The notes below the pieces were generated by a model. The model was not told the DNA's origin. It made no database searches and worked only from the letters and a program-made list of their open reading frames with translations. From contig NZ_CP019947.1 in NCBI RefSeq assembly GCF_002025205.1, positions 689,501 to 753,500 of the forward strand: 64,000 nt of DNA. Reading direction: 5' to 3'. This document shows positions 7,678 to 16,949 of the stretch, piece after piece; within the stretch, counting starts at the first letter, position 1; the number at the start of each line of letters is the position of its first letter. The position numbers and the translations under genes are program-made. The DNA is from Pseudomonas sp. CC6-YY-74 (GTDB lineage Bacteria > Pseudomonadota > Gammaproteobacteria > Pseudomonadales > Pseudomonadaceae).

Positions 7678-9021
7678 ATGAGCACCGCTAGCCGTACCGC
7701 ACTGGAAGAAATATTGCGCGGGGTCGATGAGGTCGCATGCGTGACCCCGGACCTCAATGGTGTGCCGCGCGGCAAGCTGATGACCGCCGCGGGCTTCCTC
7801 GAAGGTCGGCGCTTGCAGATGGCTCGTGGGGTGCTCTTGCAATGCATCATGGGCGGCTACCCTGCGCCACGTTTTTACGGCAGTGATGATGGCGATCTGG
7901 CGCTGAATGCCGTCCCGACCCAGATTCACCGTCTGCCCTGGAGTGATACGCCGTGCGCCCTGGCCATCTGTGATGCGGATGAGTTGGATGGCAGCAGCTC
8001 AGGCCTGTCCACCCGCGGCTTGCTCAAGCAGGTGGTGGCGAACTATTCCGCTCACGGTTGGCAGCCGGTGGTGGCGACCGAGTTGGAGTTCTTCGTGTTT
8101 GCGCCGAACCCTGACCCACAGCAAGCGTTTCAGCCGCCAGCAGGCCTGGATGGTCGGCGCGAGGATGGCAGCAGTGCCTTCAGCGTCAGCTCGAATAACG
8201 GTCTGCGGCCGTTCTTCAGCGAGGTGTATCGGTGCATGGCCGCGCTAGGGTTGCCGCGCGATACCTGTATGCATGAGATGGGTGTCAGTCAGTTCGAGAT
8301 CAATCTGCTGCATGGCGACCCGCTATTGCTGGCCGACCAAACCTTTTTGTTCAAGCACCTGCTCAAGGAGGTCGCACTCAAGCATGGGCTGACAGTGGTG
8401 TGCATGGCCAAGCCGTTGGCGCATACCCCAGGCAGCTCCATGCACATCCACCAGAGCGTGGTCGAGCAGGGGAGCGGCAGGAATATCTTCAGCGCCGCGG
8501 ATGGCCAGGCGACGCCAGCTTTCTATCACTTCATCGCTGGTCAGCAAGCGGCGCTGGCGGATTTCACCCTGCTGTTCGCACCGCATGTGAATTCCTACCA
8601 GCGGCTCTGCCATCCTTATGCCTCGCCGAACAATGCTTGCTGGTCGCAAGACAACCGCGCCGCAGGTCTGCGCATTCCGGCCAGTGCGCCGGTGGCACGG
8701 CGAGTGGAAAATCGCCTGCCAGGCGCTGATGCCAACCCCTATCTGGCGCTGGCGGCCAGCCTGGCTGCCGGCCTACATGGTCTTGAGCAGCAGTTGCAGC
8801 CGAGTGCGCCGATCCAGGGTGCATTCGAGGTGCCGGATAATTTAACGCTGCCTTGTACCCTACAGGCTGCCATCGAGCGTCTGAAAAATAGTCAATTGGC
8901 CGTCGAACTGTTCGGCAAGGAATTCATCGAAGGTTACATCGCCAGCAAGACCATGGAATTGAGCAGTTATCTCGACGAGATCTCGCCGTGGGAGCGCCGC
9001 ATTCTCGCTGCCCAGGCTTAG
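7678..9021 (+). CDS. Glutamine synthetase family protein (gamma-glutamyl ligase)
   Basis: A 447-residue member of the GS catalytic family. Seen are the metal-binding glutamates in TELEFF and HEMGVSQFEINL, the nucleotide/metal block SSMHIHQS, the arginine-bearing CWSQDNRAAGLRIP, and the late block VENRLPGADANPYLALA. Pseudomonads have several such paralogues that glutamylate polyamines or other amines (the PauA/PuuA type), and this one is shorter at the N-terminus and more like those than like GlnA. The exact amine is unknown. AGGACAGGA lies upstream of ATG 7678. The next gene, an MFS transporter, is 260 bases downstream and may be functionally linked, which is inference. Confidence 0.87.
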   Translation: MSTASRTALEEILRGVDEVACVTPDLNGVPRGKLMTAAGFLEGRRLQMARGVLLQCIMGGYPAPRFYGSDDGDLALNAVPTQIHRLPWSDTPCALAICDADELDGSSSGLSTRGLLKQVVANYSAHGWQPVVATELEFFVFAPNPDPQQAFQPPAGLDGRREDGSSAFSVSSNNGLRPFFSEVYRCMAALGLPRDTCMHEMGVSQFEINLLHGDPLLLADQTFLFKHLLKEVALKHGLTVVCMAKPLAHTPGSSMHIHQSVVEQGSGRNIFSAADGQATPAFYHFIAGQQAALADFTLLFAPHVNSYQRLCHPYASPNNACWSQDNRAAGLRIPASAPVARRVENRLPGADANPYLALAASLAAGLHGLEQQLQPSAPIQGAFEVPDNLTLPCTLQAAIERLKNSQLAVELFGKEFIEGYIASKTMELSSYLDEISPWERRILAAQA

Positions 9022-9281
9022 CCGGACGTTGAAAAGCTACCTGAGTTGCTGATGTTTCGGTGCTACCGGGTGAGGCGATCTGCGCGCAAAAAAATCAAGG
9101 GCCGGCCCGCGAGTTCCGTTGTTGCGAGGCCTGCACGTGCTTGTGTGCATCCGTGCATTGCGCTTCGGCTTTACGTCCTGTGCGCTACGCTTCACTCATT
9201 TGTTCATTAGTTGCGGCCATCGCGGCCGCGCCGCTCGCATTGAGCGGTTCAGTCGTCAACCAAGGAGTTATTCGCAGAGTC

Positions 9282-10604
9282 ATGCGCATTATCTGGAAGT
9301 CTTTTCGTTCGCTGTATTTCGCCACTCTGTTGATGTTGCTGGGGTCGGGTTTGTTGAGTACCTACCTGGCGTTGCGCTTGGCTGAAACGGTGGATGGTCT
9401 ATGGGTGGGTGCCTTGATGGCGGCCAACTATATCGGCCTGGTACTGGGCGGCAAGCTGGGGCACCGGCTGATCGGCCGGGTCGGGCATATTCGCGCTTAT
9501 GTTGCCTGTGCCGGGGTTGTCACTGCCGCGGTGTTGGGCCACGGCCTGACCGACTGGCTGCCGGCCTGGCTGCTACTGCGCATGCTGGTGGGCCTGGCCA
9601 TGATGTGCCAATACATGGTGATCGAAAGCTGGCTCAACGAGCAGGCGGAAACCAGTCAGCGCGGCCAGGTGTTTTCCGGGTATATGGGCGCTTCCTATCT
9701 GGGGTTAATCCTCGGTCAATTGGTCCTGGTGGTGCATCCGACTCTCGGCCTTGAACTGCTGATGCTGGTCGCGCTGTGCTTTGCCCTGTGCCTGGTGCCG
9801 GTGGCATTGACCCGCCGATTGCACCCGGCGCCCATGCATCCGGCGCCGCTGGAGTTGCACTTCTTCATCAAGCGGGTGCCCTTGTCGCTGACCACTATTG
9901 GCGTTGCCGGCCTGATTATTGGTGCGTTCTACGGTTTGGCGCCGCTGTATGCGACCCGCATGGGTTTGTCTACCGAGCAGGTCGGTCTCTTCATGGGTAG
10001 CTGCATTCTTGCCGGCCTGCTGGTGCAATGGCCGCTCGGCTGGTTGTCGGATCGTTGCGATCGGGCCGCGTTGATCCGTGGCTGTGCGGTGTTGTTGGCT
10101 TTGGCGGCGTTGCCTCTGGCGTTGATGCCCGAGGCGGACTTGAGGGTATTGCTCGGTGTCGGTTTCGTCATCGGCGTGTTGCAGTTCAGTCTCTACCCCC
10201 TGGCCGTGGCTTTTGCCAACGACCACGTCGAGGGCGAACGGCGCGTCTCGCTGACCGCCATGTTGCTGGTGACCTTCGGTGTCGGTGCCAGTATCGGCCC
10301 ACTGCTGGCCGGTGTGTTGATGCGCTTTTGGGGCGCCAATATGCTCTATGCCTTCGTCAGTTGCTCGGCCTTGATCCTGATCTGGCGGGTGCGCCCGGAT
10401 AACATCACCCACCTGCACCAGGTCGACGATGCCCCGCTGCACCACATCGCGATGCCGGACAACATGACCAGTTCGCCCCTGGTTGCCGCCCTTGACCCGC
10501 GGGTCGACGAGCAGGTCGTGCAGGATCAGATGCTCGATGGCAGCGCCGCCGATATGGCCGCCGCCGGAGCGGTTGATCCGGCTGAGCCGATGCCGCGGCC
10601 GTGA
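9282..10604 (+). CDS. MFS transporter (YcaD-like)
   Basis: A 440-residue inner-membrane protein with about 12 hydrophobic segments, beginning MRIIWKSFRSLYFATLLM. The loop DRCDRAALIRG after the mid-protein helices is the MFS A-like motif. The C-terminus (from about residue 385) is a hydrophilic tail rich in Asp, Ala and Pro. The start is set at ATG 9282 with AAGGAG 15 bases upstream; an open frame continues back to 9060, but that part is not membrane-like and has no family resemblance. Substrate unknown. It overlaps the next gene by four bases (GTGA), so the two are translationally coupled. Confidence 0.82.
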   Translation: MRIIWKSFRSLYFATLLMLLGSGLLSTYLALRLAETVDGLWVGALMAANYIGLVLGGKLGHRLIGRVGHIRAYVACAGVVTAAVLGHGLTDWLPAWLLLRMLVGLAMMCQYMVIESWLNEQAETSQRGQVFSGYMGASYLGLILGQLVLVVHPTLGLELLMLVALCFALCLVPVALTRRLHPAPMHPAPLELHFFIKRVPLSLTTIGVAGLIIGAFYGLAPLYATRMGLSTEQVGLFMGSCILAGLLVQWPLGWLSDRCDRAALIRGCAVLLALAALPLALMPEADLRVLLGVGFVIGVLQFSLYPLAVAFANDHVEGERRVSLTAMLLVTFGVGASIGPLLAGVLMRFWGANMLYAFVSCSALILIWRVRPDNITHLHQVDDAPLHHIAMPDNMTSSPLVAALDPRVDEQVVQDQMLDGSAADMAAAGAVDPAEPMPRP

Positions 10605-11293
10605 CGCCTTTACTCAGTGTGATCATCCCTGCTCGCAATGAGGCCGCAGCTCTACCCTTGCTGCTGGCGGATCTGGCACCGTTGCGCGCGGCTGGAGCGG
10701 AGCTGATAGTGGTGGATGGCGGCAGCCGCGACGCGACAGCTGCGTTGGCGGCGGCGCAGGCCGATAAGGTGCTCGAGACGAGCGCGGGGCGCGCCCTGCA
10801 AATGAATGCTGGCGCCGCTGTCGCACGGGCGAATTACCTGTGGTTCGTGCATGCCGATACCCGGGTCAGTGCTGCGTCCATCCAGCGATTGCTTGCCGTG
10901 TTGGCTGAGCGGCCGATCTGGGGGCGTTTCGATGTACGTTTGTCGGGCAGTGGCCTGGCTCTACGTTTGATCGGTACGATGATCAACCTGCGTTCGCGCT
11001 TGACCGGTGTGGCGACGGGCGACCAGGGAATCTTCGTCGCCCGTGAGTCGTTTGAGGCGCTGGGCGGTTACGCGGAGATTCCGCTGATGGAAGATATCGA
11101 GCTCAGCGGGCGCTTGAAAAGGCGGGTGCACCCGCGCTGCTTGCGTCCTGCGCTGTCAACTTCTAGCAGGCGCTGGGAGCGCGATGGTATTTGGCGTACC
11201 GTGTTACTCATGTGGCGTTTGCGGCTGGCCTACTCTTGTGGCGCCAGCCCGGATCAGTTGGCGCGGCAGTATCACCGAGGGCCACCGCTATGA
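10601..11293 (+). CDS. TIGR04283-type family 2 glycosyltransferase
   Basis: A 230-residue GT-A protein starting at GTG 10601, which overlaps the transporter stop. N-terminal LLSVIIPARNEAAALP and the VVDGGSRDAT block bind the nucleotide sugar; HADTR (the DxD-like metal site) and MEDIELSGRLKRR follow. Databases label the family as arsenosugar biosynthesis glycosyltransferase because of its company in some bacteria; no arsenic genes are visible here, so I do not infer that role. Its stop overlaps the start of the next gene (ATGA). Confidence 0.82.
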   Translation: MTPLLSVIIPARNEAAALPLLLADLAPLRAAGAELIVVDGGSRDATAALAAAQADKVLETSAGRALQMNAGAAVARANYLWFVHADTRVSAASIQRLLAVLAERPIWGRFDVRLSGSGLALRLIGTMINLRSRLTGVATGDQGIFVARESFEALGGYAEIPLMEDIELSGRLKRRVHPRCLRPALSTSSRRWERDGIWRTVLLMWRLRLAYSCGASPDQLARQYHRGPPL

Positions 11294-11907
11294 GTCTGTC
11301 GATTTCTTTGCACATGCTGGCGCGTGCACCTGTGCCGGGGCGGGTGAAAACCCGGCTGATTCCTGTTCTGGGTGAAGAGGGCGCGTGTGACCTGCAGCGG
11401 TTATTACTCGAACGGGCCTTGCAGCTTCCGGCGGAAGGGTTCACTCAGCGGTTCTTGTGGCTGGACGACAGTCCGGATGCGCAGCTGCAGGTACTCGCCG
11501 AGCAGTTGAACTGGACGCTGGTTGAGCAGCCCGCCGGCGACCTGGGTGAGCGCATGCGATGCATAGCGACCTTGGGGCTGGCGGAAAGCGATGCCGTGGT
11601 GTTGATCGGCAACGATTGCCCGGCGCTGGATGGCGAGTACCTCAGTGGTGCTTGCGAGGCATTGCACGGGCAGCCAGTAGTGCTGGGGCCGGCCGAGGAT
11701 GGCGGTTACGTCCTGCTCGGCTTGCGCCGTGTCGATCCCTTGCTGTTTCACGCCATGCCCTGGGGAACTGATCAGGTCTTGAGCATGACCTGCGCGCGCC
11801 TGCAACAGTTGGACTGGCGTCATCAGCTGTTGCCGGCGTTGTGGGATGTCGATCGCCCGGAAGATCTGCCACGGCTGGCGGCGCTGGGGATCCGGGTCGA
11901 CATCTGA
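11290..11907 (+). CDS. TIGR04282/DUF2064-type glycosyltransferase
   Basis: A 205-residue nucleotidyl/glycosyl transferase-like protein starting at ATG 11290, overlapping the previous stop by four bases. Motifs are LHMLARAPVPGRVKTRLIP (nucleotide-binding, as in MobA/CofC-like folds), VLIGNDCPAL, and LGPAEDGGYVLLG. It is almost always found beside a TIGR04283 protein, as here, so the two probably act in sequence on an unknown acceptor. Confidence 0.85.
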   Translation: MSLSISLHMLARAPVPGRVKTRLIPVLGEEGACDLQRLLLERALQLPAEGFTQRFLWLDDSPDAQLQVLAEQLNWTLVEQPAGDLGERMRCIATLGLAESDAVVLIGNDCPALDGEYLSGACEALHGQPVVLGPAEDGGYVLLGLRRVDPLLFHAMPWGTDQVLSMTCARLQQLDWRHQLLPALWDVDRPEDLPRLAALGIRVDI

Positions 11908-12172
11908 CAACTGTTCGACGGCTTACTGCTCAGCCTGGCAATTGGCGCAGGAAGTCTTGAACCCGTGCCCGGCAACCTGACTTGCCGTGCGGCGCTGCTT
12001 CGGCGAAGACGGCGGGTAATCCCCGATAAGACCCTGACAGCCTCTCCGGGAGTAGCCGTTTGTCGGCTGGGGCGGGCCGCGTAGGTCGGGCCGCACAGAT
12101 TGAATTCCGCCAGGCCCGGCAGTTCGTCCCTCGGTACAACCTAGGGGTCAATTGCGCATGCTCGGCAGGCTG

Positions 12173-12922
12173 CTAGAACAAGCCGTCGCTGTCGAAGCGG
12201 CGTGCATCGCGCTGCAGTTGGTAGACGAAGCGCTCGACTTGGCGTTGCTCCAGGCCGTTCAGGCGATGAAAGCGCACACCGGCAAAGGTCGTGTCGAGTG
12301 TCTCTTCATACTGCACATGGCGCAGTTCCACGGCAAGGGTCAGCGCGCCGAATGGCAGTTGAGCAGTAAAGCTTTCATAAACCTGACCAGAGTGCAGGCT
12401 GCTGGCGATATTGCCCGGCAAGCGTACTTTGCAGCCGGTGGCGGAAATATCCAGCAGTTGTCCCGTTATGGGGCTGCGCAACTTGGCGCCGGCCAGTTCG
12501 ATCTTGACCGGTTCTATTTGCTTGAGTGGCGCTCTGTAAGCATTGCGGCGCTGGTGATAGTGCACTTCTTCTGGCATCGGGCTGAAGTAGCAGCGAGCAC
12601 CCTGGTGCTCGGATATCTGTACCGGCTGCAGGCACTCCCAAGCCACGCGCACACCTTCATGAAAGGCTTCGACTCGAAAAGGTTCGCCGTTCTGCAGGAA
12701 GCGCTCGCCATCGTTGGGGATCATCTCGTCGAGCGTCAGGCGTTTCTTATCGCGTTCGACTTCAATCAGATAGCTCTGGAAACGTTGGCTGCGTTCGTGG
12801 AAGGTGATCACCAGCGGGTCGTGGTTCTGTTGTAGTTGACGCAGATTGGCCACGATTTCCACGGGGGCTTTGAGAACCACCGGTGGTTGCGGGCCATCGT
12901 CCTCGATAAAGGGGTTGGACAC
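12173..12922 (-). CDS. flgZ: Flagellar brake protein FlgZ (YcgR-type PilZ protein)
   Basis: A c-di-GMP receptor of 249 residues that slows or biases the motor when c-di-GMP is high. The N-terminal YcgR domain is followed by a PilZ domain with its two ligand motifs, RRNAYR and [10 protein letters not shown] place the start at GTG 12922 (MSNPFIEDD) because GGAGAG lies 9 bases upstream; a TTG at 12955 would add 11 residues but has no ribosome site. It lies downstream of flgM-flgN in the same direction, the usual Pseudomonas order. Confidence 0.88.
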   Translation of the reverse strand: MSNPFIEDDGPQPPVVLKAPVEIVANLRQLQQNHDPLVITFHERSQRFQSYLIEVERDKKRLTLDEMIPNDGERFLQNGEPFRVEAFHEGVRVAWECLQPVQISEHQGARCYFSPMPEEVHYHQRRNAYRAPLKQIEPVKIELAGAKLRSPITGQLLDISATGCKVRLPGNIASSLHSGQVYESFTAQLPFGALTLAVELRHVQYEETLDTTFAGVRFHRLNGLEQRQVERFVYQLQRDARRFDSDGLF

Positions 12923-13003
12923 GGTCCAGAACTCTCCAGGCAGATACAGTGACAATAGAATGCTGCCATTATGCCAGCGTTTCCAGTGTCTTATTATAAG
13001 TGT

Positions 13004-13471
13004 TCAGGCCTGGCTGAGCGGACGCTGCTGACCGACTCTAGCGGTGCTGCCGCGGCTGTCATAGAGGCTGGGGGTTTCGCCACCACGGAGAATGCCGAGG
13101 ATGCTGCTTGTCGATGCTTGGTTGGAGCGAATCAAGCGACCGTTGCGTAAATTGGCAGCTTGGCAGCGTTCGAGCAGGGCGTGCAGTTGGTCGCCGCGCT
13201 CAAGGAGTGCAGCGCCTTGACTAGAACGTTCGGCAAGGGCTTGCAGCCCTGCGTTATCGGCGCTCAATTGTAGGCTGAGCAGCAGTTGGCTGCGCGCCTG
13301 ACCGTGTTGGTCGAGCAGCGCTAGCAGTGGTTGCTTAGTTTCCAAAATACTTTGCAAGCGAACCAGGTCGCGCTCGCCGAGAGCCTGGAATTCGTTATCG
13401 ATCAGTTCGAGCAGTTGCTCGGCGCTGCCGATATCGTCGTTGAAAAGCTTAAGCAGGGTTGTATCGTGCAT
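13004..13471 (-). CDS. flgN: Flagellar export chaperone FlgN
   Basis: A 155-residue, Leu/Gln-rich, all-helical protein (MHDTTLLKLFNDDIGSAEQL) of the FlgN family, which binds the hook-filament junction proteins FlgK and FlgL and delivers them to the export gate. It begins 70 bases after flgM with GAGAG six bases before the ATG. It should be transcribed with flgM from the sigma-28 site at 13926-13952. Confidence 0.9.
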   Translation of the reverse strand: MHDTTLLKLFNDDIGSAEQLLELIDNEFQALGERDLVRLQSILETKQPLLALLDQHGQARSQLLLSLQLSADNAGLQALAERSSQGAALLERGDQLHALLERCQAANLRNGRLIRSNQASTSSILGILRGGETPSLYDSRGSTARVGQQRPLSQA

Positions 13472-13541
13472 CGCAGGCTCTCAGATGTTTGCGGGCCGTA
13501 GCAGCGCCACTGCACTGTAAGGCTGACACCCCGGCGCTGCC

Positions 13542-13886
13542 CTAGCGCTGCTGGGATTCGAAGTCGAGCAGTTTGCTGGCAACGCGCTGGCTGTCGACTT
13601 GGTAACTGCCGTCAAGGATCGCTTGTTTGAGCTGGGCAACGCGCTCTTTATTGACGGTTGGCTGGTCAGCCAATTTTTCGCTGATCTTTTGCAGCTGTTG
13701 CGCTTCGCGGCTGAACTGCACCGACTCGCCGCTCTTGCTGGCGTCTGCCGGCTGGGCCTGAGTTGGTGGCGGGCTGGTCGGTTTGTCGCTGATGGCTTCA
13801 TTCCGGCCACCAGACTGAGCGCCGCCCACACGCCCTGAATTGGCAGGAGTGGGGGCATTGTTTAGCCGGTTGAAGTCGATGACCAT
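13542..13886 (-). CDS. flgM: Anti-sigma-28 factor FlgM
   Basis: A 114-residue, largely disordered protein with the FlgM C-terminal helices ([17 protein letters not shown] and [16 protein letters not shown]) that bind FliA. It keeps FliA inactive until the hook is finished and FlgM is exported. GAGG lies 9 bases before the ATG. Its own sigma-28 promoter makes a feedback loop with fliA, which is encoded at 60655. Confidence 0.93.
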   Translation of the reverse strand: MVIDFNRLNNAPTPANSGRVGGAQSGGRNEAISDKPTSPPPTQAQPADASKSGESVQFSREAQQLQKISEKLADQPTVNKERVAQLKQAILDGSYQVDSQRVASKLLDFESQQR

Positions 13887-13925
13887 GATGTAAAACCTCG
13901 AGCAGTATTTGGACGCTTGCCTAGT

Positions 13926-13952
13926 TTCTCGGCCGTGCCGGGCAAAACTTTA
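13926..13952 (-). promoter_or_regulatory. Sigma-28 (FliA) promoter of flgM-flgN-flgZ
   Basis: On the minus strand: TAAAGTTT, an 11-base spacer, then GCCGAGAA, against the consensus TAAAGTTT-N11-GCCGATAA (one mismatch). The predicted transcript start is about 35 bases before the flgM ATG. Confidence 0.88.
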
Positions 13953-14054
13953 GAGAAAAAAACGGTGTTTCATCCGACAGTTTAAACGCAGCGTGATAAA
14001 TCGTCAGCCAGTCTGTTTGGCTAGAGCCGTTCTATGAAGAAGCGAGAGTCGTGC

Positions 14055-14837
14055 CTACATGGCTACTTCAACTTGGCCAGGTCCTATTACCCGTGCTTTG
14101 ACTATACGTTTCGAGCGTTGGTTGCGCACACTGATCTGTTTGCCGATGGCCCCGTCGGATAGGGCCTCGCCCGGTGTGCGCACGCTCATGCCGCCACTGC
14201 GTGCGCTGATCACCACCTGCTCGCCCTTGCGAATGGCCTCGGCTTGTTCGACATGCGCCGGCGCCACTACCTGATCGGGTTGCAACGGGCGCGTCAGTTT
14301 TTTGCCAACAACCTGCTTGAGGCTGGTCAGATAACCTTGGTTGAGTAGGCCGACATCGCGCTCCATCAGGCTCACATCCATGTCTGACAGAACGGTCTCA
14401 CGCTTGAGTGGGCGGATGGCGGTGACCACGTCACGGTACAGTCTGACTTCTCCGGGAACGAAAACCGTCCAAGGTGAACTGCCATCGCAGCGCACTCGCA
14501 TGGTGACACGTCCGATCGGCTGGGCAGGGCTTTCCAGACTGATCGTCAATTCCTTGTCGCACAGGGGCAGGCGTAAGCGTGGATCGATACGGTTGATTTC
14601 AACCTCATGCCGCCCTTGAATTTCGCTGCGCTGCAGGTAGTCGACCACCGTTAGCTCAAGAAAACTCTGGGTGGCGCCGATAAGCTGTTCAGGCAAGGTT
14701 ACCGCGGCAGGTGCCACGGAGCTGTAGCCGAGCGCGAGCAAAGCAGGTAAAACTGCCAGCCAAAGGCGGCCTTTTGCCGGCAGGTATCGATACCTGCTCC
14801 GGTTGAAGTGTCGAAAAATTGTCGTTTCTGCGTTCAT
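14055..14837 (-). CDS. flgA: P-ring assembly chaperone FlgA
   Basis: A periplasmic protein needed to assemble FlgI into the P ring. The 260-residue frame has a basic N-terminus, a hydrophobic export segment (LWLAVLPALLALGYSSVAPAA, near residues 26-45) and the C-terminal SAF-like domain (LTRPLQPDQVV, KGEQVVISARSGGMSV, ending GPGQVEVAM). The only ATG is at 14837, but the sigma-54 site just upstream predicts transcription to begin at about that base, so the true start may be inside. CTG at 14783, with an AGCAGG 9 bases before it, would give a textbook signal peptide. Divergent from cheV. Confidence 0.9.
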   Translation of the reverse strand: MNAETTIFRHFNRSRYRYLPAKGRLWLAVLPALLALGYSSVAPAAVTLPEQLIGATQSFLELTVVDYLQRSEIQGRHEVEINRIDPRLRLPLCDKELTISLESPAQPIGRVTMRVRCDGSSPWTVFVPGEVRLYRDVVTAIRPLKRETVLSDMDVSLMERDVGLLNQGYLTSLKQVVGKKLTRPLQPDQVVAPAHVEQAEAIRKGEQVVISARSGGMSVRTPGEALSDGAIGKQISVRNQRSKRIVKARVIGPGQVEVAM

Positions 14838-14848
14838 GCAGAGTGATT

Positions 14849-14864
14849 AGCAAGGCGCGTGCCG
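14849..14864 (-). promoter_or_regulatory. Sigma-54 promoter of flgA
   Basis: Minus strand GGCACGCGCCTTGCT has GG and GC 12 bases apart, matching TGGCACG-N4-TTGC except for C at the first T. The -12 GC at 14851-14850 places the transcript start at about 14838, right at the flgA ATG. Confidence 0.75.
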
Positions 14865-14913
14865 CCTGCTACACGAAGCACAATGTGCGCTACTCAAATA
14901 TAGGGGTTGGGGC

Positions 14914-15846
14914 ATGGCCGGTGTAATGGATTCGGTTAACCAGCGCACGCAGTTGGTTGGGCAGAATCGTTTGGAACTGCTGCTGTTTCGTCTTGATGGC
15001 GGGCAGCTTTATGGCATCAACGTATTCAAGGTGAAGGAGGTGCTGCAATGCCCCAAGCTCACCATCATGCCCAGATCCAGCCCCATCGTACGGGGGGTTG
15101 CGAGTATTCGGGGGGGCACCATTCCTATCCTCGATCTGTCCATGGCTACCGGGCGGCCGCCTTTGCAGGATCTGAAGAACAGCTTCGTCATCATCACCGA
15201 ATACAACACCAAGATTCAGGGCTTTCTGGTGCATTCGGTCGAGCGCATCGTCAACATGAACTGGGAGGAGATCCATCCGCCACCCAAAGGCGCGGGGCGA
15301 GATCACTACCTCACTGCAGTGACCCGCCTTGACAATGAGTTGGTGGAAATTCTCGACGTGGAGAAAATCCTCGCCGAGGTGTCGCCGACGTCCGAGGTGA
15401 TTTCTGCCGGTGTTGTGGATGCTGAAACCCAGAGCAAGGCGCTCAGCAAGCACGTGCTGATCGTCGATGACTCATCGGTGGCACGCAAGCAGGTGATTCG
15501 TTGCCTACAAACCGTTGGGGTGGAGGTCACGGCGCTGAACGATGGTCGGCAAGCCCTGGATTACCTGCGTAACATGGCAGACGAGGGCAGGCATCCTGAC
15601 CAGGAGTTGCTGATGCTGATTTCCGATATCGAGATGCCGGAAATGGACGGTTATACCCTGACCGCAGAGATCCGCAGCGATGTGCGTATGCAGAAGTTGC
15701 ACATCCTCCTGCATACTTCGCTTTCCGGGGTGTTCAATCAGGCCATGGTGAAGAAGGTTGGCGCCAATGACTTTCTCCCTAAGTTTCGTCCTGATGATCT
15801 GGCATCGCGGGTAGTGGCACGCATCAATGAGGTCGATCAGGCCTAG
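14914..15846 (+). CDS. cheV: Chemotaxis coupling protein CheV
   Basis: A 310-residue fusion of a CheW-like domain (about residues 15-160) and a receiver domain (about 178-305). The receiver has the acidic pair in VLIVDDSSVARK and the phosphoacceptor Asp238 in LISDIEMPEMDG. CheV links receptors to CheA and tunes coupling when phosphorylated. AGGGGTTGGGG precedes ATG 14914. It is divergent from flgA and followed by cheR after 214 bases. Confidence 0.93.
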   Translation: MAGVMDSVNQRTQLVGQNRLELLLFRLDGGQLYGINVFKVKEVLQCPKLTIMPRSSPIVRGVASIRGGTIPILDLSMATGRPPLQDLKNSFVIITEYNTKIQGFLVHSVERIVNMNWEEIHPPPKGAGRDHYLTAVTRLDNELVEILDVEKILAEVSPTSEVISAGVVDAETQSKALSKHVLIVDDSSVARKQVIRCLQTVGVEVTALNDGRQALDYLRNMADEGRHPDQELLMLISDIEMPEMDGYTLTAEIRSDVRMQKLHILLHTSLSGVFNQAMVKKVGANDFLPKFRPDDLASRVVARINEVDQA

Positions 15847-16060
15847 TGAACGCAGGGCGAACGCCCGCTGGGGGGTTGTCTCGCGCTGGCAGAATCGCAG
15901 GCTGTGCCGGCTACCGGGCTTGGCTTTTTTCAAGCGTAAAATGAGTTGTTGAACCTGTTTTTAACACCGTATCTCCGAATGCAGCAGTGTTGCTTCGATC
16001 TGAAGATAAGGCAGCGGGTGCATCTTTCAGTGCAACACTTTGATTGGCGAGGCCTGGCTA

Positions 16061-16888
16061 GTGTCTTCAGGTAATTTGGATTTTGAACAGTTCCGGACGT
16101 TCCTGGAAAAGGCCTGTGGCATTTTGCTGGGTAGCAATAAACAGTACCTGGTATCCAGTCGGCTGAACAAGCTGCAGGAACAGCACGGGATCAAGACTCT
16201 CGGGGAATTGGTGCAGCGCATGCAAAGCCAGCCGCGTAGCGGTTTGCGTGAGCAGGTGGTGGATGCCATGACCACCAATGAAACCCTGTGGTTTCGTGAT
16301 ACCTATCCCTTCGAGGTACTGAAGAATCGGGTCTTGCCCGAGATGATCAAGGCGGCTCCGGGCCAGCGTATGCGCATTTGGTCTGCGGCCTGTTCTTCGG
16401 GGCAGGAGCCGTATTCCCTGTCGATGAGCATCGACGAGTTCGAGAAAACCAATATCGGCCAACTCAAGGCCGGCGTACAAATTGTTGCCACCGACCTTTC
16501 GCCGTCGATGTTGGCCAATTGCAAATCCGGTGAATACGACAGCCTGGCAATGGGGCGGGGTCTGTCGCAAGAACGCTTGCAGCGCTATTTCGATCCGAAA
16601 GCACCGGGACGTTGGGTGGTCAAACCGGCGATCAAGAGTCGCGTCGAATTTCGTCCGCTGAACCTGATGGACAGTTATGCCAGCCTGGGCAAGTTCGACA
16701 TCGTGTTTTGCCGCAACGTGTTGATCTATTTTTCCGCCGAGATGAAGAAAGACATCCTCACGCGCATACATGCCATGTTGAAGCCGGGTGGCTACCTGTT
16801 CCTCGGCGCGTCGGAGGCACTCAACGGCCTGCCGGATCGTTATCAGATGGTGCAATGCAGCCCGGGGATCATCTACAAGGTCAAGTAA
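16061..16888 (+). CDS. cheR: Chemotaxis protein methyltransferase CheR
   Basis: A 275-residue S-adenosylmethionine-dependent enzyme that methylates glutamates on chemoreceptors. The N-terminal helical domain (FEQFRTFLEKACGILLG) precedes the catalytic domain with TTNETLWFRD, the SAM-binding WSAACSSGQEPYSLSM, and the NVLIYF block. I choose GTG 16061 (MSSGNLDFEQF), with GAGG 8 bases upstream and a length matching the Pseudomonas protein; TTG 16040 would add seven residues. A terminator follows at 16921. Confidence 0.92.
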   Translation: MSSGNLDFEQFRTFLEKACGILLGSNKQYLVSSRLNKLQEQHGIKTLGELVQRMQSQPRSGLREQVVDAMTTNETLWFRDTYPFEVLKNRVLPEMIKAAPGQRMRIWSAACSSGQEPYSLSMSIDEFEKTNIGQLKAGVQIVATDLSPSMLANCKSGEYDSLAMGRGLSQERLQRYFDPKAPGRWVVKPAIKSRVEFRPLNLMDSYASLGKFDIVFCRNVLIYFSAEMKKDILTRIHAMLKPGGYLFLGASEALNGLPDRYQMVQCSPGIIYKVK

Positions 16889-16920
16889 GCCGGTTGCACA
16901 GGGTTGCACTGTATAAAGAA

Positions 16921-16949
16921 GCGGGAGGCCAGTGGCCTCCCGTTTTTGT
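16921..16949 (+). terminator. Terminator after cheR
   Basis: A 9-10 bp stem (CGGGAGGCC / GGCCTCCCG) with a 3-base loop followed by TTTTTGTT, 32 bases after the cheR stop. Confidence 0.93.

Noticed and set aside
9060..9281. N-terminal extension of the MFS transporter
   Set aside because: The added sequence is Cys/Arg/Ser-rich and unlike any MFS start; the membrane protein begins naturally at ATG 9282.
12152..12835. Plus-strand frame of 227 codons opposite flgZ
   Set aside because: flgZ on the minus strand has clear PilZ motifs and a ribosome site; the plus-strand frame has neither.
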